Shown in pieces: positions 45,071-55,167 of a DNA stretch of 64,000 nucleotides. Source of the DNA: Polaromonas sp. C04 (GTDB lineage: Bacteria > Pseudomonadota > Gammaproteobacteria > Burkholderiales > Burkholderiaceae_C); NCBI RefSeq assembly GCF_002002705.1, contig NZ_MUNS01000020.1:248001-312000 (forward strand), in the 5' to 3' direction. Within the stretch, counting starts at the first letter, position 1; the number at the start of each line of letters is the position of its first letter. The notes beneath the pieces were generated by a model that ran no database searches, was not told the origin of the DNA, and saw only the letters and a program-made list of their open reading frames with translations. A program made the position numbers and the translations under genes.

Positions 45071-46551
45071 GCTGCTTCCTCCGGGATATTCGCGAAGTGC
45101 GGCGCCAGCGCGGGGTAGAGCGCACGAAAGCGCTGGTAGCGCGGCCGCAGCAGCGCGGTCTCCATGGTGTTGGGCTCGAACAGGCGCCCGCCCTGGGGCG
45201 CGCGGCACACCTGTGCTTCGTCCCCGCCATCCGCCAGCCAGCCCAGCCGTGCGGCGCCCACGGCCGCGGCGGCGTGTGCGCCCTCATGCCGGCGCAGCGC
45301 GCAGCCCAGGCCGCAGGCCAGCAGCTGCGCCCACAGGTCGCTGCGCGCACCGCCGCCCACCAGCGCCAGTTCGTTCGCCAAAGGGCCGCCGCCGCGCATC
45401 GCGGCGAAACCGTCCATCAGCCCAAAGCTCACGCCCTCGACCACGGCGTAGCCGATATCGGCGGCGCCGTGCTCCTGGCGCAATCCCGTGAAGGACGCGC
45501 TGGCGTGCGCGTTGTTGTGCGGTGTGCGCTCGCCCGACAGGTAGGGCAGGAACAGCGGCGCCTGCGCGCGCCGGGCCGGCTGCAGCAGCGCCACTTCTTC
45601 CAGCAGCGCCGCTTCGCTGCGTCGCCCCGTCAGGCGCGCGGCCCAGGCCAGTGCGCTCGCGGCACTCAGCATCACCGACATCTGGTGCCAGCGCCCGGGG
45701 AGCGCATGCGCAAAGGCATGCACCGCCTGCGCGGGCGCCGGGCGAAAAGAGTCCGTGGCGAGAAAAATCACGCCTGAGGTGCCCAGCGAGACAAAACCCT
45801 CACCCGCGCGGACCACGCCCATGCCCACCGCGCTGGCGGCATTGTCGCCCGCGCCGCCGGCCACCACCACACCGGCAGGCAGCCCCCAGGCCTGCGCGAT
45901 CTCGGGGCGCAACGAGCCGCCCGGCGCGCTGCCTTCCACCAGGCGCGGCATGTGGGCCAGCGTCAGGCCGCAGGCGGCCAGCATGGGCTCGCTCCAGCGC
46001 CGTGCTCCCACGTCCAGCCAGAGCGTGCCGGACGCATCGGACATGTCGCTGACCGCCTCGCCGGTGAGCTGCAGCCGCAGCCAGTCTTTGGGCAGCAGCA
46101 CGGTGCGGGTCTGCGCGAACACGGCCGCTTCGTGCTGGCGCAGCCACAGCAGTTTGGGCGCGGTAAAGCCGGGCATGGCCAGGTTGCCGGTGATGGCGCG
46201 CGACCTTGGCTCGGCGGCCTCCAGCTGCGCGCATTGCGCGAACGCGCGGCCGTCGTTCCACAGCATGGCCGGCCGCAGCACGTGCTGGCGCGCGTCCAGC
46301 AGCACGGCGCCGTGCATCTGACCCGACAGGCCGAGCGCGCGCACGCGCGCCAGTGCGCCCGGCGCGGCATGGCGCAACTGCTGCATGGCCCGGTCCAGCG
46401 CCAGCCACCAACTGTGCGGAGCCTGCTCGCTCCACAGGGGCTGCGGGTGCGAGACAGCCAGCGGCGCATCGGCCACGCCAGCGAGCTGCTGCGCCTCGTC
46501 CAGCAGCACCACCTTGACGCCCGACGTGCCCAGATCGATCCCGAGGTACAT
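45067..46551 (-). CDS. xylB: Xylulokinase
   Basis: A 494-aa FGGY-family kinase phosphorylating D-xylulose to xylulose-5-phosphate. MYLGIDLGTSGVKVVLLDEA is the N-terminal phosphate loop, ALGLSGQMHGAVLLDARQHV the xylulokinase signature, PLFLPYLSGERTPHNNAHAS the middle motif, and LALVGGGARSDLWAQLLACG the C-terminal ATP motif. Length is normal. In this polyol operon it would process xylulose formed from arabitol or xylitol. Overlaps the fructokinase fragment by 4 nt. Confidence 0.93.
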   Translation of the reverse strand: MYLGIDLGTSGVKVVLLDEAQQLAGVADAPLAVSHPQPLWSEQAPHSWWLALDRAMQQLRHAAPGALARVRALGLSGQMHGAVLLDARQHVLRPAMLWNDGRAFAQCAQLEAAEPRSRAITGNLAMPGFTAPKLLWLRQHEAAVFAQTRTVLLPKDWLRLQLTGEAVSDMSDASGTLWLDVGARRWSEPMLAACGLTLAHMPRLVEGSAPGGSLRPEIAQAWGLPAGVVVAGGAGDNAASAVGMGVVRAGEGFVSLGTSGVIFLATDSFRPAPAQAVHAFAHALPGRWHQMSVMLSAASALAWAARLTGRRSEAALLEEVALLQPARRAQAPLFLPYLSGERTPHNNAHASASFTGLRQEHGAADIGYAVVEGVSFGLMDGFAAMRGGGPLANELALVGGGARSDLWAQLLACGLGCALRRHEGAHAAAAVGAARLGWLADGGDEAQVCRAPQGGRLFEPNTMETALLRPRYQRFRALYPALAPHFANIPEEAA

Positions 46552-46555
46552 GGCG

Positions 46556-47491
46556 CTAGCGCTTGATGCCGAAGCGGCCGTCCACCTGGCGCCGGAACTC
46601 GCCCGGCGTCATGCCCTTGAAATCGAGGAAGCGGCGGTTGAAGTTGGCCACGTTGTTGAAGCCGACCTCATAGCAGATGTGGGTGATGTACTGGTCCGAC
46701 TCCATGAGCAGCTGGCAGGCGCGGTTGATGCGCACCTGGTTCACGAAGTCGGTGAAGGTGTTGCCCGTGGCGCGGCGGAAGAAGCGCGAGAAGCGGCTCT
46801 CGCTCATGCCCAGCTCCGCTGCGAGCTGCGCGGCCGACAGCGGTTGCCCCAGGTCGGCGGTGATGCGGCTCAGGATCGCATTGATCTGGTCCAGCTGGGC
46901 CGCGTTGTCCTCGCTTTGCAGCTGCGCGTGCGACAGCAGCCGGTAATCGGTGCAGCGCGCCAGGTCGGCCAGAAATTCGCAGAATGCGCCCAGGCGCGCC
47001 AGGCCTTGACGAGCCTTGACCTTGTGCCAATGGTCGACCGCGCGCTCCGACAGGCCGAAGAACTCGACACCGTTGCGTGCGCGGTCCAGCAGCGGCAGCA
47101 GCTCGGCCAGCTCGGGCAGATGTGCGGCCGCCTGCGCGATCGGCGCGTGCGCAAACTGGATGACCAGGTCGCGCTCGGCGATGCCGCCTTCCGGCAGATC
47201 CAGCGAGATCCAGTTGTGCGGCAGGCGCGGGCCGGTCAGCACCAGGTGGCCGGGCTGGAAGTAGCCGATGTAGTCGCCCACGAAGGTCTTGCCGGAAGAG
47301 GCCACGATCAGGTGCAACTCGTATTCGTCGTGGTAATGCCAGCGCGCCAGCGGCGTGGGGAAACCGTGTGCCAGGCAGCGGATGGAGCCGCTCGTGTCGG
47401 GCGGCTCGTAGCCCAGCTCGGGGCTGCGCCCGCGGTCGTGCTCCAGTTCGGGCTGGCGCTGGCGGGGCAGGGTGCGGCGACGGGCGGTCAT
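46556..47491 (-). CDS. AraC-family regulator of the polyol operon (MtlR-like)
   Basis: A 311-aa regulator. The N-terminal part is a cupin-like sensor (LARWHYHDEYELHLIVASSG; FVGDYIGYFQPGHLVLTGPR). The C-terminal double HTH reads ELGMSESRFSRFFRRATGNT, then FTDFVNQVRINRACQLLMES and ICYEVGFNNVANFNRRFLDF. It is similar to MtlR-type activators of mannitol/arabitol/sorbitol genes. It lies inside the operon, 4 nt before xylB, so it is likely co-expressed and activates the promoter upstream of the substrate-binding protein. Confidence 0.9.
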   Translation of the reverse strand: MTARRRTLPRQRQPELEHDRGRSPELGYEPPDTSGSIRCLAHGFPTPLARWHYHDEYELHLIVASSGKTFVGDYIGYFQPGHLVLTGPRLPHNWISLDLPEGGIAERDLVIQFAHAPIAQAAAHLPELAELLPLLDRARNGVEFFGLSERAVDHWHKVKARQGLARLGAFCEFLADLARCTDYRLLSHAQLQSEDNAAQLDQINAILSRITADLGQPLSAAQLAAELGMSESRFSRFFRRATGNTFTDFVNQVRINRACQLLMESDQYITHICYEVGFNNVANFNRRFLDFKGMTPGEFRRQVDGRFGIKR

Positions 47492-47530
47492 GGGGTCATT
47501 CGAGTCATGCGGGGTGAGTGCTCTGCAAGC

Positions 47531-48316
47531 CTAGCTCATCACCGAGCCACCGTCCACGTTCAGCGTCTGGGCGGTAATGTAGGAGGCCTCGTCGCTGGCC
47601 AGAAAGACCGCGGCGCCCGCGATGTCGGCCGGCGCACCCATGTAGCCCAGCGGCACCGCCAGGCCGACCTGCTTCTTCTTTTCCCCCAGTGGCAATTTCT
47701 CGTATCGCGCGAACAATGCATCCACCTGTTGCCACATCGGCGTGTCGATCACGCCCGGTGCGATCGCATTCACGCGGATGCGGTGCGGCGCCATGGCCAG
47801 TGCAGCGCTCTGGGTGTAGCTGATCACCGCGGCCTTGGTCGCGCAGTAGTGCGCGACCAGCGCCTCGCCGCGCCGCCCGGCCTGCGAGGCCATGTTGATC
47901 ACCGCGCCGTGCACGCCCTGCGCGACCATGCGCGCCAGCACCTTCTGCATCACGAAGAACATGCCCTTGACGTTGACGGCGAACAGCCGGTCGTACATGG
48001 CCTCGTCGCTGTCCAGCAGCGGCGCCAGGTCGAACACGGCAGCGTTGTTGAACAGCACGCCCGGCGCGCCAAAGCGGCTCTCGGCCGCGTCCAGCATCGT
48101 CTCGATCTGCCCGGGCCGCGTGATGTCGGCGCTGACGTACTGCAGCCGCCCGGCATGGGCATCCAGCAGCGGCGCCAGCACGGCGGGTGCGGTGGACGCG
48201 ATGTCCACCACGGTGCAGCGCGCGCCCTGTGCCAGATAGGCCTCGGCGACGGCCAGGCCGATGCCCCCTCCCGCGCCTGTCAACAAGGCGTGCCGATCCT
48301 GCAAACGTGCGCTCAT
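47531..48316 (-). CDS. SDR-family polyol (sorbitol/L-iditol) dehydrogenase
   Basis: A 261-aa short-chain dehydrogenase. The NAD site is LLTGAGGGIGLAVAEAYL near residue 11, NNAAVFDLAPLLD carries the NNA motif, INMASQAGRRGEALVAHYCATKAAV contains the catalytic Ser and Tyr-x3-Lys (YCATK). The context and length match SmoS-type sorbitol dehydrogenase, converting sorbitol to fructose and galactitol to tagatose. Its ATG overlaps the mannitol dehydrogenase stop by 4 nt. Confidence 0.88.
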   Translation of the reverse strand: MSARLQDRHALLTGAGGGIGLAVAEAYLAQGARCTVVDIASTAPAVLAPLLDAHAGRLQYVSADITRPGQIETMLDAAESRFGAPGVLFNNAAVFDLAPLLDSDEAMYDRLFAVNVKGMFFVMQKVLARMVAQGVHGAVINMASQAGRRGEALVAHYCATKAAVISYTQSAALAMAPHRIRVNAIAPGVIDTPMWQQVDALFARYEKLPLGEKKKQVGLAVPLGYMGAPADIAGAAVFLASDEASYITAQTLNVDGGSVMS

Positions 48317-49734
48317 GAATGATCCTTTTGAAAATCAATAACTCGTTGTGCGGCGCGTCGCAATGCGCCGAGCAGCCGTGCGTCGCCGGCCAGCTCCGCC
48401 CACAGCCCCGCGTCGGCACCCATCGCGGCCACCGGATCTGCTGCTGCGCAGATCCCGTGTGCGGCGGCCGGGTCCATCCCCTGGTCCTCATAGGTGTAGG
48501 CCAGCTCACCGCGGTGCCAGCGCTGCAGGAAGGCGAGAAACAGTGCCGGCAGCATCGCCACGCTGTCGATCGTCTGTCCCTGCGCCAGCCGTTCGCGCAC
48601 CGTGGGCGCGATAAAGCCCGGGATCTTGGAGAAGCCGTCCATCGCGACGCGCTGATTCGTGTCGCGGATCGCGGCGTTGCCGAATCGCTCCAGCACCACG
48701 TCGCGGTAGGCCGGCAAATCGACAGGACTGGGGTTGCCGGGTTGGCTCAGGCACGGGATGACGTCGTCGGTCACGTAGTCCCAGGCCATCTGACGGATCG
48801 CCGGCGTGTGCGTGCCCTCGTGAATGAATTGCAGGCCGATCAGGGTGCCGGCCCAGGCGATGCAGCTGTGCGTCGCGTTCAGGACCCGGATCTTCGCCTC
48901 CTCAAACGGTGCGACCGAATCGACCATCTGCACGCCCACGCGCTCCCATTCGGGCCGCCCGGCGATGAAGTTGTCCTCGATCACCCACTGGATGAAGCTC
49001 TCCGCCGTGACCGGCGCGGCATCGATCCAGCCGGTGGCGCGACGCACGCGCTCGCGCAGTTCGGGCGGCGGGCGCGGCGTGATGCGGTCCACCATCGCGT
49101 TCGGGCAGGCGGTGTTGGCGTCAACCCAGCCTCGCAGCGCGGCGTCGCCGCTGCGCTCGATAAACTCGAGCAGGCCGGCGCGAAAGCGCTGGCCGTTGTG
49201 GCGCAGGTTGTCGCAGCACAGCAATGTCACCGGTCCGGCGTCGGCCGCACGGCGCGCGCGCAGGATGGCGCACACCGCGCCGTAGATCGTGTCGCCCGGC
49301 CCACCACGTTTCGCGCGTTCGATGTCGGCTGCGAGATCGCTGAAACCCAGGTCGAGCCTGTCATGGGCGTCGAGGTAGTAGCCGGCCTCGGTCACGGTGA
49401 ACGAGATCACGCGCGTGGCCGCGTCCGCGCCGCGCGCGATCAGCGCCGCGAGCGTGGGCTCGTAGGGCAGCACCTCGCGGATCGACTCGATGCGCTGGTA
49501 GCGGTACTCGCCGGCCGGCGACACGGTCTCCAGCGTATAGCGCCCGCCCTGCGCCCGCAGTGTCCCCAGCAATCCGGCCATGTCGGCGCGCAGGTTGCCG
49601 CCCGAGAGCGACCAGCGCGTGTCGCCGGCCTCGATGAGCTGCTGCAGGTAAGCTGCCTGGTGCGCGCGGTGAAACGAGCCGAGCCCCAGATGGAGCATGA
49701 CCCGGGAAGTGGCTGGCGCTGCTGCGAGTGTCAC
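48313..49734 (-). CDS. Mannitol 2-dehydrogenase (long-chain polyol dehydrogenase)
   Basis: A 473-aa protein of the mannitol dehydrogenase family, oxidising mannitol to fructose (and often arabitol to xylulose) with NAD. VMLHLGLGSFHRAHQAAYLQ is the N-terminal nucleotide site; VTLLCCDNLRHNGQRFR and NAMVDRITP are family motifs; the catalytic lysine lies in FSKIPGFIAPTVRERLAQG. Length is slightly under 490, normal. It follows the transporter ATPase gene by 21 nt and overlaps the SDR gene. Confidence 0.92.
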   Translation of the reverse strand: MTLAAAPATSRVMLHLGLGSFHRAHQAAYLQQLIEAGDTRWSLSGGNLRADMAGLLGTLRAQGGRYTLETVSPAGEYRYQRIESIREVLPYEPTLAALIARGADAATRVISFTVTEAGYYLDAHDRLDLGFSDLAADIERAKRGGPGDTIYGAVCAILRARRAADAGPVTLLCCDNLRHNGQRFRAGLLEFIERSGDAALRGWVDANTACPNAMVDRITPRPPPELRERVRRATGWIDAAPVTAESFIQWVIEDNFIAGRPEWERVGVQMVDSVAPFEEAKIRVLNATHSCIAWAGTLIGLQFIHEGTHTPAIRQMAWDYVTDDVIPCLSQPGNPSPVDLPAYRDVVLERFGNAAIRDTNQRVAMDGFSKIPGFIAPTVRERLAQGQTIDSVAMLPALFLAFLQRWHRGELAYTYEDQGMDPAAAHGICAAADPVAAMGADAGLWAELAGDARLLGALRRAAQRVIDFQKDHS

Positions 49735-49755
49735 GTCGAATTCTCCGGAAAATTC

Positions 49756-50787
<1,032 letters not shown>

Positions 50788-50805
50788 GCGTTTCTCCTTG
50801 TCTGG

Positions 50806-51630
50806 TTATTTCACGGCGCCGAAGGTCAGACCCTGGACCAGTTGTTTCTGGCACAGCCAGCCGAACACGATGATCGGTGCAATGGCCATCGTCGAGGCGG
50901 CGGAGAGCTTGGCCCAGAACAAGCCCTCGGGGCTCGAGTAGGACGCGATCATCACGGCCAGCGTGCCGGCCTTGGCCGAGGTCAGGTTGAGGGCCCAGAA
51001 GGCCTCGTTCCAGCTCAGCACCAGGCACAAGAGCCCGGTGGACGCGAGTCCGCCCACGGAAAGCGGCAGCACCACATGGACAAACTCCTTCCACAGGGTG
51101 GCGCCATCCATGCGCGCCGCTTCCAGAATTTCGCCCGGGATTTCCTTGTAGCTGGTGAAAAGCATCCAGACCATGATGGGCAGATTCGAGAGCGTGAACA
51201 CGATGATCAGCGCGGGCACCGAGTCCAGCATGCCGGCGGTCTGCGCCAGCACGTAGATCGGCACGAGGGCGCCGACCGCCGGCATCATCTTGGTCGAGAG
51301 CATCCACATCAGGATGTCGCGCGTGAACCGGGTCTTGAAGAACGCCATCGAATAAGCCGCCGGCACCGCAATCAACAGGCCCAGGACGGTCGAGCCCAGG
51401 CTCGTGACGAGCGAGTTGCGTGCATACAGCAGGTAGTCGCTGCGGCGCTGCACCTCGCCGAAGTTTTCCATCGTCGGATGGAACACGAACAGCGGGGGCA
51501 CGTGGATCGCCTGCAGTTCGGTCTTGAATGACGTCAGGAACAGCCAGCCGAGCGGGAAGAACAGCAGCAGTGTCACGAGCCACGCGGTGACGGTGCGCAG
51601 CGCCAGGGGCAGGATGTCGTTGGGTGGCAT
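50806..51630 (-). CDS. Polyol ABC transporter permease (SmoG/MtlG type)
   Basis: A 274-aa CUT1 permease with six helices. It begins with a hydrophobic helix after MPPNDILPLALRTVTAWLVT; the cytoplasmic EAA loop is EAARMDGATLWKEFVHVVLP, which contacts the ATPase. It is second of the two permeases; the gap to the ATPase gene is 18 nt. Confidence 0.93.
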   Translation of the reverse strand: MPPNDILPLALRTVTAWLVTLLLFFPLGWLFLTSFKTELQAIHVPPLFVFHPTMENFGEVQRRSDYLLYARNSLVTSLGSTVLGLLIAVPAAYSMAFFKTRFTRDILMWMLSTKMMPAVGALVPIYVLAQTAGMLDSVPALIIVFTLSNLPIMVWMLFTSYKEIPGEILEAARMDGATLWKEFVHVVLPLSVGGLASTGLLCLVLSWNEAFWALNLTSAKAGTLAVMIASYSSPEGLFWAKLSAASTMAIAPIIVFGWLCQKQLVQGLTFGAVK

Positions 51631-51644
51631 GGTCTTGTCCCCCT

Positions 51645-52502
51645 TCAGTCCAGGTTCTTGCCGATGATGCGGATCAGGAAGACCGCGGCGATATTGGCCA
51701 GCACCACCGCGAACAGCGCACCGGCAGAGGCGACGCCGACGTCGAAATTCAGCAGCGCCTGCTTGAAGATCATGTAGGTGATGTTGGTGCTCGCATTGCC
51801 TGGACCGCCGCTGGTTGTGATGGCGATCTCCGCAAAGATGCTGAGCAGAAAAATCATCTCGATCATGATCACCACCGCTATCGGCCGGCCCAGATGCGGC
51901 AGCGTGAGGTAGAAGAAGCGCTGCGGCGCGCTGGCGCCGTCCATGCGCGCCGCTTCCATCTGCTCACGGTCGAGCGATTGCAGCGAGGTGATGAAGATCA
52001 GGCAGGCAAAGGGCAGCCACTGCCACGCAACGATGACGATGACCGAGAGCAGCGGCCAGTCGGTCATCCAGTCCACCGGGGTGGCGCCAAAGGCGCGCCA
52101 CACATCGGCCAGCACGCCGTAGATCGGGTTCATCATCATGTGCTTCCACAGCAACGCATTCACCGTAGGCATGACGAAGAACGGGGAGATCAACAGCACG
52201 CGCACGATGCCGCGCCCCGGAAACGGGTCGTTGACCAGCAATGCCAGCAGGATTCCGAACACCACCGTGATCACGATTACGCTGCCGATCAGCAGCAGCG
52301 TGTTCCAGACCGCCGGCCAGAAGTCCGGGTCGGTGATGAAGTACTGGAAATTCTCGATGCCGGCAAACGTGTGCGCGCCCGGCTGCAGCAGGTTGTAGTT
52401 GACGAAGGAGAAATACAACGTCATCGCCAGCGGCACGATCATCCAGAGGAAGAGCGTGAGCACCGCAGGCGCCATCAGCGATCGGGGCATCAGTCGGTTC
52501 AT
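51645..52502 (-). CDS. Polyol ABC transporter permease (SmoF/MtlF type)
   Basis: A 285-aa CUT1 permease. Start at ATG 52502 (MNRLMPRSLMAPAVLTLFLW) is chosen because the open upstream codons cross a G/C hairpin and the end of the preceding gene. The EAA loop is EAARMDGASAPQRFFYLTLP. Two helices lie near the N-terminus (LFLWMIVPLAMTLYFSFVNY). It pairs with the following permease; 14 nt separate them. Confidence 0.92.
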   Translation of the reverse strand: MNRLMPRSLMAPAVLTLFLWMIVPLAMTLYFSFVNYNLLQPGAHTFAGIENFQYFITDPDFWPAVWNTLLLIGSVIVITVVFGILLALLVNDPFPGRGIVRVLLISPFFVMPTVNALLWKHMMMNPIYGVLADVWRAFGATPVDWMTDWPLLSVIVIVAWQWLPFACLIFITSLQSLDREQMEAARMDGASAPQRFFYLTLPHLGRPIAVVIMIEMIFLLSIFAEIAITTSGGPGNASTNITYMIFKQALLNFDVGVASAGALFAVVLANIAAVFLIRIIGKNLD

Positions 52503-52515
52503 GATGGGCTTGTCA

Positions 52516-52539
52516 CCCCTTCCCCCAACGGGGGAGGGG
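52516..52539 (-). terminator. Intercistronic hairpin between SBP and permease genes
   Basis: CCCC (52516-52519) and CCCCC (52522-52526) pair with GGGGG (52530-52534) and GGGG (52536-52539) around AAC. It lies 8 nt after the substrate-binding protein stop. Such hairpins commonly protect the upstream message or partly terminate, giving more binding protein than permease. Confidence 0.55.
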
Positions 52540-52546
52540 ATGGGGC

Positions 52547-53854
52547 TCACTTGTAGTAGCCGGCCTTGCTCATGTCGCGCTCGACAATCGTCTGCGAGGT
52601 CTTCAAAGCCTGGTCCACCGTGACCGTACCGGCCAGCGCCGCACTCATTTGCTGGCCGACCGCAACGCCAATGGCCTGGAACTCGGGGATGGCGACATAC
52701 TGGACACCGACATAGGGTGACTTCGGCAGCGTGGGGCTGCTTGGATCGGCGCTGTTGATCGCCTCCAGCTCCGCCGGGGCGAATGTGGCGACCTTCTGGA
52801 ATTCAGGATTGGCATAGGTTGATTTGCGCGTGCCGGTCGGCACCCGCGCCCAGCCGTCCTGTTGCGCCACCAGGTCGACGTAGGCCTTGGAGGTGGCCCA
52901 GGTCACGAACTTCTGCGCCGCATCGGCCTTTTGGGTGCTGGCCGGGATGGCCAGATTCCAGGACCACAGCCAGTTGGCCCCCTTCGGCGTGACAGCCACC
53001 GGCGACTGCGCGAAGGCCACCTTGTCGGCCACCTTCGACTGCTTCGGATCGCTGATGAACGAGGCCGCGATCGTCGCATCCACCCACATGCCGCACTTGC
53101 CCTCGTTGAAGAGCGCCAGGTTCTCGTTGAAGCTGTTGGCCGATGCGCCGGGCGGGCCGTATTTCTTCATGATGTCGACGTAGAAGCTGATCGCGTTATG
53201 CCAGGGTTTGCTCTCCAGCTGCGGCTGCCACTTCATGTTGAACCACTGGCCGCCCCAGGTGTTGACCATGGTGCTGAGCAGCGCCATGTTGTCGCCCCAG
53301 CCCGGCTTGCCGCGCAGGCAGATGCCATAGACCCCGGCCTTCGGATCGCTGATCTTGGCCGCGGCATCGCGCACCTGGTTCCAGGTCGGGCGTCCGGAGA
53401 ACGTCACGCCGGCCTTGTCCATCAGGTCCTTGCGGTACATGAGCATCGAGCTTTCACCGTAAAACGGCGCGCCATAGAGCTTGCCCTTGTAGGACAGGCC
53501 GGTGCGGATGGCGGGCAACAGATCGTCCACGTCGTAGGCCGCGTCGGTCGCAATGGGCTTGAGCCAGCCCTTCTTCGACCAGATCGGCACTTCGTACAGG
53601 CCGATCGTCATCACGTCGAACTGGCCGCCCTTGGTGGCGATGTCGGTCGTCACGCGCTGGCGCAAGGTGCCTTCTTCCAGCGTGACCCACTTGAGCTTGA
53701 TGTCGGGGTACGCCTTCTCGAAGAAGGGCGTGAGTTTTTGCATCTCGATCATGTGGCCGTTGTTCACGGTCGCGATGACGAGCTCGGTGGCGGCGTGCGC
53801 CGTGCCTGCCACGGCCATTGCGGCGGCCAGGGCGAGGGTCGTTGAAAATTTCAT
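52547..53854 (-). CDS. Polyol ABC transporter substrate-binding protein (SmoE/MtlE type)
   Basis: A 435-aa periplasmic sugar-binding protein of CUT1 type. Signal peptide KFSTTLALAAAMAVAGTAHA, cleavage near AHA-AT. Mature features: LVIATVNNGHMIEMQKLTPF, TLEEGTLRQRVTTDIATKGG, FDVMTIGLYEVPIWSKKGWL and YGAPFYGESSMLMYRKDLMD, close to sorbitol/mannitol-binding SmoE. ATG 53854 has AGGAG about 9 nt upstream; a Met 18 codons earlier is not supported. First gene of the operon. Confidence 0.92.
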   Translation of the reverse strand: MKFSTTLALAAAMAVAGTAHAATELVIATVNNGHMIEMQKLTPFFEKAYPDIKLKWVTLEEGTLRQRVTTDIATKGGQFDVMTIGLYEVPIWSKKGWLKPIATDAAYDVDDLLPAIRTGLSYKGKLYGAPFYGESSMLMYRKDLMDKAGVTFSGRPTWNQVRDAAAKISDPKAGVYGICLRGKPGWGDNMALLSTMVNTWGGQWFNMKWQPQLESKPWHNAISFYVDIMKKYGPPGASANSFNENLALFNEGKCGMWVDATIAASFISDPKQSKVADKVAFAQSPVAVTPKGANWLWSWNLAIPASTQKADAAQKFVTWATSKAYVDLVAQQDGWARVPTGTRKSTYANPEFQKVATFAPAELEAINSADPSSPTLPKSPYVGVQYVAIPEFQAIGVAVGQQMSAALAGTVTVDQALKTSQTIVERDMSKAGYYK

Positions 53855-54288
53855 GAGCCAGTCTCCTGAAGTTTGTGATGGGAACGATCTGCATGGCGTC
53901 GACAACACCGCGCCGACAGTGCGAAGAATAGGTGCTCCCTGTTGTGGGATAAATACTCAAATTGGAAAAAGATGTACTTTATTTCGGCGGCTGCTCGGGA
54001 GTTTTACCAATATGGTGCCAGAGCGTATCTGTTTCAGGGCCTGGCTGACGCATGGCTCGACCCCCGGCCCCAATCCCCGCAACGGCGTTGTGTCTGGGGC
54101 GCGGCCTGCGCCATCATCAAGGCCTCCAGCGTGATGATTGGCGCGGACTGACGCGCTGCGCAGGGCGATCCCGATCCGTTGATGAAGGGGCGTCTCGGCG
54201 ATACACTGGCACCCTCCATCCTTGTATATCAACGGATATAGCGATGTGATCTTCCAGGTGCATTGCCGAATTCGTCGATAAAAGCAGC
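53855..54288. promoter_or_regulatory. Divergent promoter region of the polyol operon
   Basis: About 430 nt without a gene. The A/T-rich island 53944-53990 (TAAATACTCAAATTGGAAAA onwards) is 90-135 nt before the operon start and is the best candidate for the AraC-type operator and promoter. The ModE-like box is at the other end. The rest shows nothing recognisable. Confidence 0.45.
54224..54248. promoter_or_regulatory. ModE-box-like palindrome upstream of the nitroreductase gene
   Basis: TATATC (54226-54231) and GATATA (54236-54241) are inverted repeats around AACG. Read on the minus strand it is ATCGCTATAT-CCGTTG-ATATACAAG, close to the E. coli ModE consensus ATCGNTATATA-N6-TATATNNCGAT in the first half. 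A ModE-type gene lies 1 kb away. Confidence 0.5.
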
Positions 54289-55110
54289 ATGCGTGATCTC
54301 GAGCACAACACGGTCGTCCATTCCATCTCCGGCGAGGCGGCACTGCGCCGCGTGGCCGAGGTGGCGGAATGGCGCATCGAACAGGAAGTTGACTCAAGCT
54401 CCGTGGTGATGTCGGTGATCACGTCCGGCGGCGCGAGACAGTCGCTGCGGATCTCGCTGCTGGACGCGCAGGACATTGGCGAGGTGCTCAGATGCAAGGC
54501 CGGCCCGGGCACATTGGATGGCGGTGCGCCGGCTCTGGAAACCCTATTGGCACGACGTTCGGTCTCGCCCAGGCGCTTGCACTCGCCCGGGCCCGACGCC
54601 GACGAACTGGACCGCCTGATCCAGGCGGGCCTGCGCGCGCCCGATCACGGCGGCTTGCACCCGTGGCGCATCATTGAATTTCGCGCGCGCAGCCGGGCGG
54701 CGCTGGCGCAGTGCTTCGAGCAGGAGAAGCTGCGGCGCGACCCGCTCGCCACCGCGCTGGATCTCAAGCGCGCCCGCGAGCATGCGACCCGCGCGCCCGT
54801 GCTGCTGGGCTTTGTCGTCTCGCCGCGCCAGCTCAGCAAGGTGCCGCTGCGCGAGCAATGGCTGGGCGCCGGCGCCGCGCTGGGCAACATCCTGAATGCG
54901 GCGCACCAACTGGGCTTTGGTGCCATCGTGCTCAGCGGCGAGCGCTGTTTCGACGCCATCCTGGCGCGCCAGCTCGGCCTGGCCGAGGCGGAATTCCTGG
55001 CCGGCTTCATCAGTCTGGGTACGGTCAGCGAGCCGCCACCGCCCGCGAAGCAGCGGCTCTCGCAAGACGTATGGTCATGCTGGATGGGGCATGAGTTGCA
55101 CCGAACATGA
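54289..55110 (+). CDS. Nitroreductase-family protein with N-terminal extension
   Basis: A 273-aa frame. From about residue 82 it is a YdjA-like nitroreductase: ALETLLARRSVSPRRLHSPG, LIQAGLRAPDHGGLHPWRII, REQWLGAGAALGNILNAAHQ and FGAIVLSGERCF, binding FMN and reducing nitro or quinone compounds with NAD(P)H. Residues 1-80 (with EAALRRVAEVAEWRIEQEVD and SVVMSVITSGGARQSLRISL) are not part of that family and are unknown to me. Either a fusion or a start that is too early; no in-frame ATG occurs near residue 80, only a GTG at 54484, and no good binding site precedes 54289. Convergent with the ModE-type gene. Confidence 0.75.
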   Translation: MRDLEHNTVVHSISGEAALRRVAEVAEWRIEQEVDSSSVVMSVITSGGARQSLRISLLDAQDIGEVLRCKAGPGTLDGGAPALETLLARRSVSPRRLHSPGPDADELDRLIQAGLRAPDHGGLHPWRIIEFRARSRAALAQCFEQEKLRRDPLATALDLKRAREHATRAPVLLGFVVSPRQLSKVPLREQWLGAGAALGNILNAAHQLGFGAIVLSGERCFDAILARQLGLAEAEFLAGFISLGTVSEPPPPAKQRLSQDVWSCWMGHELHRT

Positions 55111-55167
55111 CGGCGGATGCGAAGATCGCAAAGGCCTGCGGGCTGTCGCCCGCGCCGTCCACCGCCG

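Noticed and set aside
46385-48322. A 645-codon plus-strand open frame opposite xylB, the AraC gene and the SDR gene
   Set aside because: No domain; covers three well-identified opposite genes.
53942-54151. A 69-codon plus-strand frame in the polyol operon promoter region
   Set aside because: No ribosome binding site and no family resemblance; it covers the A/T-rich promoter candidate.
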